The notes under the pieces: generated by a model
Told to the model about the DNA's origin: nothing
The model's input: the letters and a program-made list of their open reading frames with translations, nothing else
The model's database searches: none
DNA from: Brachybacterium sp.
GTDB lineage: Bacteria; Actinomycetota; Actinomycetes; Actinomycetales; Dermabacteraceae
Direction of reading: 5' to 3'
NCBI GenBank assembly: GCA_030451965.1
Contig: JAKDNE010000132.1
Location: 1 to 8,119, forward strand
Length of the DNA: 8,119 nucleotides
Shown here: in pieces, positions 6,076 through 8,119 of the stretch
Position numbering within the stretch: the stretch's first letter is position 1
Layout: each line of letters opens with the position of its first letter
Made by a program: the position numbers and the translations under genes

Positions 6076-6410
6076 TGACCCCGAACAGCACGCCCGAGAA
6101 CGACCTCGACACCGTCGGGGGCGAAGCCGGCGCCGCACAGTCCGGCCCCGTCACCCCTGCCGAGGGTGCCCAGCCGCTGCCCGCAGACATCGCCGAGCTG
6201 TCCTATGAGGCCGCCCGTGACCAGCTCGTCGAGGTGGTGCGGCGCCTGGAATCCGGGCAGGGCGGGCTCGAGGACTCGATCGGCCTGTGGGAGCGCGGGG
6301 AGATGCTCGCCCGGCGCTGCCAGCAGTGGCTCGACGGTGCCCGTGAACGGCTCGACGATGCGGTGACCGCGCGCCGTTCCGCGGACACCTCGAACTCCTC
6401 GGCGCAGTAG
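6075..6410 (+). CDS. xseB: Exodeoxyribonuclease VII small subunit
   Basis: XseB is the small helical subunit of exonuclease VII; several copies bind the helical arm of XseA and are needed for activity. The conserved region runs from about residue 43 to 95: SYEAARDQLVEVVRRLESG, then LEDSIGLWERGEMLARRCQQWL (65-86) and the end of the second helix, ARERL (89-93). This is the two-helix hairpin of the family. At 111 residues it is longer than the usual 70-80, because of an acidic, Gly/Ala/Pro-rich N-terminal extension (about 1-40) and a short polar tail. The start is set by the GAGGAG site and the one-base overlap with the xseA stop; no internal ATG offers a shorter protein. Downstream, 108 bp separate it from a converging gene. 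Confidence 0.96.
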   Translation: MTPNSTPENDLDTVGGEAGAAQSGPVTPAEGAQPLPADIAELSYEAARDQLVEVVRRLESGQGGLEDSIGLWERGEMLARRCQQWLDGARERLDDAVTARRSADTSNSSAQ

Positions 6411-6518
6411 CCCCGGCCGCGCAGTGGTCGCTCGCGACGTATCGGGCCGTCGCAGCGCAGCAGCTGTCCCCGGCGCAGCGTTTCACCCCCGTCGGGTGTC
6501 GTCGGCGCTGGGCGCGGC
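6411..6518. other. Convergent intergenic gap with small hairpins
   Basis: This 108-bp region lies between the 3' ends of xseB and the DUF4245 gene. Two short inverted repeats are visible: GTCGC-TC-GCGAC (6427-6438) and CACCC-CCGTC-GGGTG (6484-6498). The second could be the stem of a weak terminator for either gene, but neither strand has a T-tract after it. No gene is apparent. Confidence 0.35.
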
Positions 6519-7178
6519 TCAGTCGAGCGAGGTGATCGTGGCACGGGCGAACTGCTCGAGCGCGGCCCGTTCCGCGTCGCCGTGGACTACGAATCCCCAG
6601 TCCTCACCCTCACAGGCGATGCCGTGCTCGGTCGCTCCCTGCTCTCCGCCGCGCAGCAGGCTGCACCTGGCGCCCTCGAGCTCGAATTCCTCCTCGACGG
6701 TGTTTCCCGAGATCGCGGAGGAGAGCATCGGGGCCCCGAGCTCGGACTCCTCGAACAGCGTGATCAGCTCACCGTTCGGCGAGGAGTACTCGAGGGTCCA
6801 TCGCGGATTCGGGCCGGCGGTGTACCGGGCGGAGCGCTCGGTCCATCCCTCGTCCACGGCGGGTACCGCCACGGGGAACGGAGCGACCCCACCGGCGCGC
6901 TCCGCGCTCGCGGCGATGTCCAGTTCCGAGTTCGCCAGCGGTTCCCGTTCGGGCTCGCTGCCCACACCGAAGAAGGCGATGCCGACGACGACCACCACCG
7001 CCATCGTCAGGACCAGCGCCCACACCATGTTGCGCAGGATCGTGTTCTTCTTCGACGGCAGCTCGTACGCGGACTTCGGCTGCGGCGCGGGCTCGTCAGG
7101 CTGCGGGACGGGCTCGTCGAACGGCACGGCCGGCGCCCGCTCCGGCGCCTCAGGGGTCTCGTGGTCGGCATCAGGCAT
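6519..7178 (-). CDS. DUF4245 family single-pass membrane protein
   Basis: The function is unknown; DUF4245 proteins are actinobacterial and often sit beside xseA-xseB. I place the start at the ATG at 7178 (219 residues). A longer frame to 7262 exists, but its first 28 residues look like translated intergenic DNA, and the later ATG has a -10-like GACAAT 6 nt upstream. Residues 1-40 are acidic and Pro-rich with two DEPxPQP repeats (21-27, 28-34). Then come a basic KK and a membrane helix (about 50-72). The outside domain (about 73-219) shows the family pattern: a GVAPFPVAVP segment (97-106), GWTERSARY (111-119), a TLEYSSPNGELITLFEES stretch (128-145), and a C-terminal GEDWGFVVHG (191-200). C172 and C189 could form a disulfide. 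The topology (N terminus inside, domain outside) is inferred from the flanking charges. It converges on xseB and diverges from the sugar kinase. Confidence 0.87.
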   Translation of the reverse strand: MPDADHETPEAPERAPAVPFDEPVPQPDEPAPQPKSAYELPSKKNTILRNMVWALVLTMAVVVVVGIAFFGVGSEPEREPLANSELDIAASAERAGGVAPFPVAVPAVDEGWTERSARYTAGPNPRWTLEYSSPNGELITLFEESELGAPMLSSAISGNTVEEEFELEGARCSLLRGGEQGATEHGIACEGEDWGFVVHGDAERAALEQFARATITSLD

Positions 7179-7184
7179 GCGTCC

Positions 7185-7190
7185 ATTGTC
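7185..7190 (-). promoter_or_regulatory. Candidate -10 element of the DUF4245 gene (leaderless start)
   Basis: On the minus strand this reads GACAAT, four of six matches to TATAAT. Its last base is separated from the ATG at 7178 by 6 nt, so the mRNA would begin at the start codon. It is the main reason for preferring the 219-residue protein over the longer reading. Confidence 0.5.
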
Positions 7191-7332
7191 CCCGCACATG
7201 CCCGGTGGCGCTCCCAGCCGACCCCTGCGGACCGCGTCGACCGCGCCACAGCTCGCCGCCACCGGCCCGGTCCGGCTCGCCGCGCACTCCTCGACCGCGG
7301 CGCCCCCGTTCGCCCCCTCCGCAGAAACCTGC

Positions 7333-7338
7333 GATGAT
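7333..7338 (+). promoter_or_regulatory. Candidate -10 element of the PfkB kinase gene (leaderless start)
   Basis: GATGAT ends 6 nt before the GTG start of the kinase, with A at position 2 and AT at positions 5-6 of the hexamer. No Shine-Dalgarno lies between it and the start, so a leaderless transcript is suggested. Confidence 0.45.
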
Positions 7339-7344
7339 CAAGCG

Positions 7345-8119
7345 GTGACTGCGACATTCCTCATCGTCGGAGAAGCTCTCACGGACATCGTCGTCGACGT
7401 TGACGGCGCGCGCCGAGAGCACCCCGGCGGCTCCCCCATGAACGTGGCCGTAGCGCTCAGCCGCCTCGGTCACGATGCCCATCTGCTCACCCGTATCGGT
7501 GACGACGCCCGCGGAGATGCCATCCGCGAGCACCTGAAGGACTCCGGCGTCCACCTCACCCCGGGGAGCTCCGTGGCGGCGCCGACGTCGACCGCGCTCG
7601 CCCGGCTCGATGTGAACGGCGCGGCGACCTACGAGTTCGATCTGGTCTGGGATCCGCAGCCCATCGGTCTGCCCGGGAACGTCGAGGCCGTGCACACCTC
7701 ATCGATCGCCGCCGTGATGGAGCCCGGCGCCCGGACCGTGCTCGACGTCCTGCGCCGGCACCGGGAGACCGCCACCATCAGCTACGACCCCAATGCCCGC
7801 CCCACCCTGATGGGCGCCCCGGAGTCCGTGCGTACGCAGGTGGAGGCGAGCATCGCGCTCAGCGACGTGGTGAAGGCCTCCGATGAGGACGTGGCCTGGC
7901 TGTACGACACCGAAGATGTGGAGGGCGTCGTCGACTCCTGGCGTGAGCTGGGACCGGCGCTGACCGTCCTGACCCGCGGTGACGAGGGCGCCGTGGGCTT
8001 CTCCACGAGCGGCCGCGTGCAGGTCTCCCCCGTCATCGTCGACGCGGTCGACACCGTTGGTGCCGGGGACACGTTCTCCGCCGGGATCCTCGACGCGCTG
8101 GCAGCGAAGGAGCTGCTGG
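7345..8119 (+). CDS. PfkB-family carbohydrate kinase (fructokinase-like), cut by the right edge
   Basis: PfkB (ribokinase) family enzymes transfer phosphate from ATP to a sugar or sugar-like substrate. The overall look is closest to fructokinases, but the substrate cannot be fixed from sequence alone. 258 codons are present and the frame is open at the edge; about 40-60 residues are probably missing. Visible motifs are the N-terminal IVGEALTDIVVDV (7-19), the first PfkB signature with GGSPMNVAVALSRLG (28-42), the IGDDARGD strand (51-58), DPNARP (148-153), the LTRGDEGAV nucleotide-site strand (209-217), and the second signature DTVGAGDTFSAG (236-247), where D242 is the expected catalytic base and GAG forms the anion hole. 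The start is GTG at 7345, since the first beta strand (TFLIVGE) follows directly, as normal for the family. No Shine-Dalgarno is seen; a -10-like GATGAT is 6 nt upstream. It diverges from the DUF4245 gene. Confidence 0.95.
   Translation, partial: MTATFLIVGEALTDIVVDVDGARREHPGGSPMNVAVALSRLGHDAHLLTRIGDDARGDAIREHLKDSGVHLTPGSSVAAPTSTALARLDVNGAATYEFDLVWDPQPIGLPGNVEAVHTSSIAAVMEPGARTVLDVLRRHRETATISYDPNARPTLMGAPESVRTQVEASIALSDVVKASDEDVAWLYDTEDVEGVVDSWRELGPALTVLTRGDEGAVGFSTSGRVQVSPVIVDAVDTVGAGDTFSAGILDALAAKELL

Larger units (their letters stand above)
7179..7344. promoter_or_regulatory. Divergent promoter region between DUF4245 gene and PfkB kinase
   Basis: This 166-bp gap separates the outward-facing DUF4245 and kinase genes. 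Each end carries a -10-like hexamer 6 nt from the start codon. The middle is extremely GC-rich and I recognise no operator in it; a local sugar-responsive repressor site was looked for by eye and not found. Confidence 0.55.

Noticed and set aside
4699..6138. A minus-strand open frame of 479 codons opposite xseA
   Set aside because: XseA has all its conserved motifs on the plus strand; the opposite frame is low-complexity Gly/Arg/His-rich sequence expected from GC bias.
7179..7262. N-terminal extension of the DUF4245 protein to an upstream ATG
   Set aside because: The added 28 residues (Arg, Gly, Cys, Ala-rich) look like translated intergenic DNA, and the later ATG has a well-placed -10-like element.
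162..8119. RmuC plus exonuclease VII as part of a defence or nuclease system
   Set aside because: Both are widespread housekeeping genes, lie in separate transcription units, and no toxin, helicase, methylase or other defence partner is present.

Overview
The window is very GC-rich chromosomal DNA with strong G/C at third codon positions. Gene content and order point to an actinobacterium. The set rmuC, ispH (lytB), xseA-xseB and a DUF4245 membrane protein is typical of Actinomycetes, and the style fits Micrococcales such as Brachybacterium or other Dermabacteraceae. That genus-level guess is inference, not proof. The window looks like core or ordinary chromosome: I see no transposase, integrase, phage gene, tRNA, rRNA or CRISPR array.

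Layout from left to right. Bases 1-161 have no certain gene; the first 40 bases are strongly pyrimidine-rich and might be the first codons of a divergent gene leaving the window. rmuC (162-1376, +) is a membrane-anchored coiled-coil PD-(D/E)XK-type protein. It converges across 49 bp on a secreted, C-terminally anchored von Willebrand factor A protein (1426-3447, -). Upstream of that gene are a 12-bp palindrome and a perfect 37-bp tandem repeat (3494-3576) that abuts the stop codon of ispH (3577-4581, -), the last enzyme of the MEP isoprenoid pathway. A 135-bp divergent promoter region separates ispH from xseA-xseB (4717-6410, +), the two subunits of exonuclease VII, whose stop and start codons overlap. 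xseB converges on a DUF4245 single-pass membrane protein (6519-7178, -). A second divergent promoter region (7179-7344) precedes a PfkB-family sugar kinase (7345 to the right edge, +), cut by the window only at its C terminus.

Two genes concern DNA maintenance (RmuC and exonuclease VII), one isoprenoid synthesis, one sugar phosphorylation, and two are envelope proteins of unknown role. The only clear operon is xseA-xseB. ispH and the VWA gene are co-directional but separated by 129 bp that includes the repeat.

I do not see a new multi-gene system. The most notable signals are the 37-bp tandem repeat with its nested inverted repeats between ispH and the VWA gene, and a shared start-site geometry. 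At four starts (ispH, xseA, DUF4245, PfkB kinase) a -10-like hexamer with A at position 2 and T at position 6 ends exactly 6 nt before the start codon, with no good Shine-Dalgarno sequence, which suggests leaderless mRNAs. The VWA protein also appears to carry two related beta-rich domains between its VWA domain and its membrane anchor.
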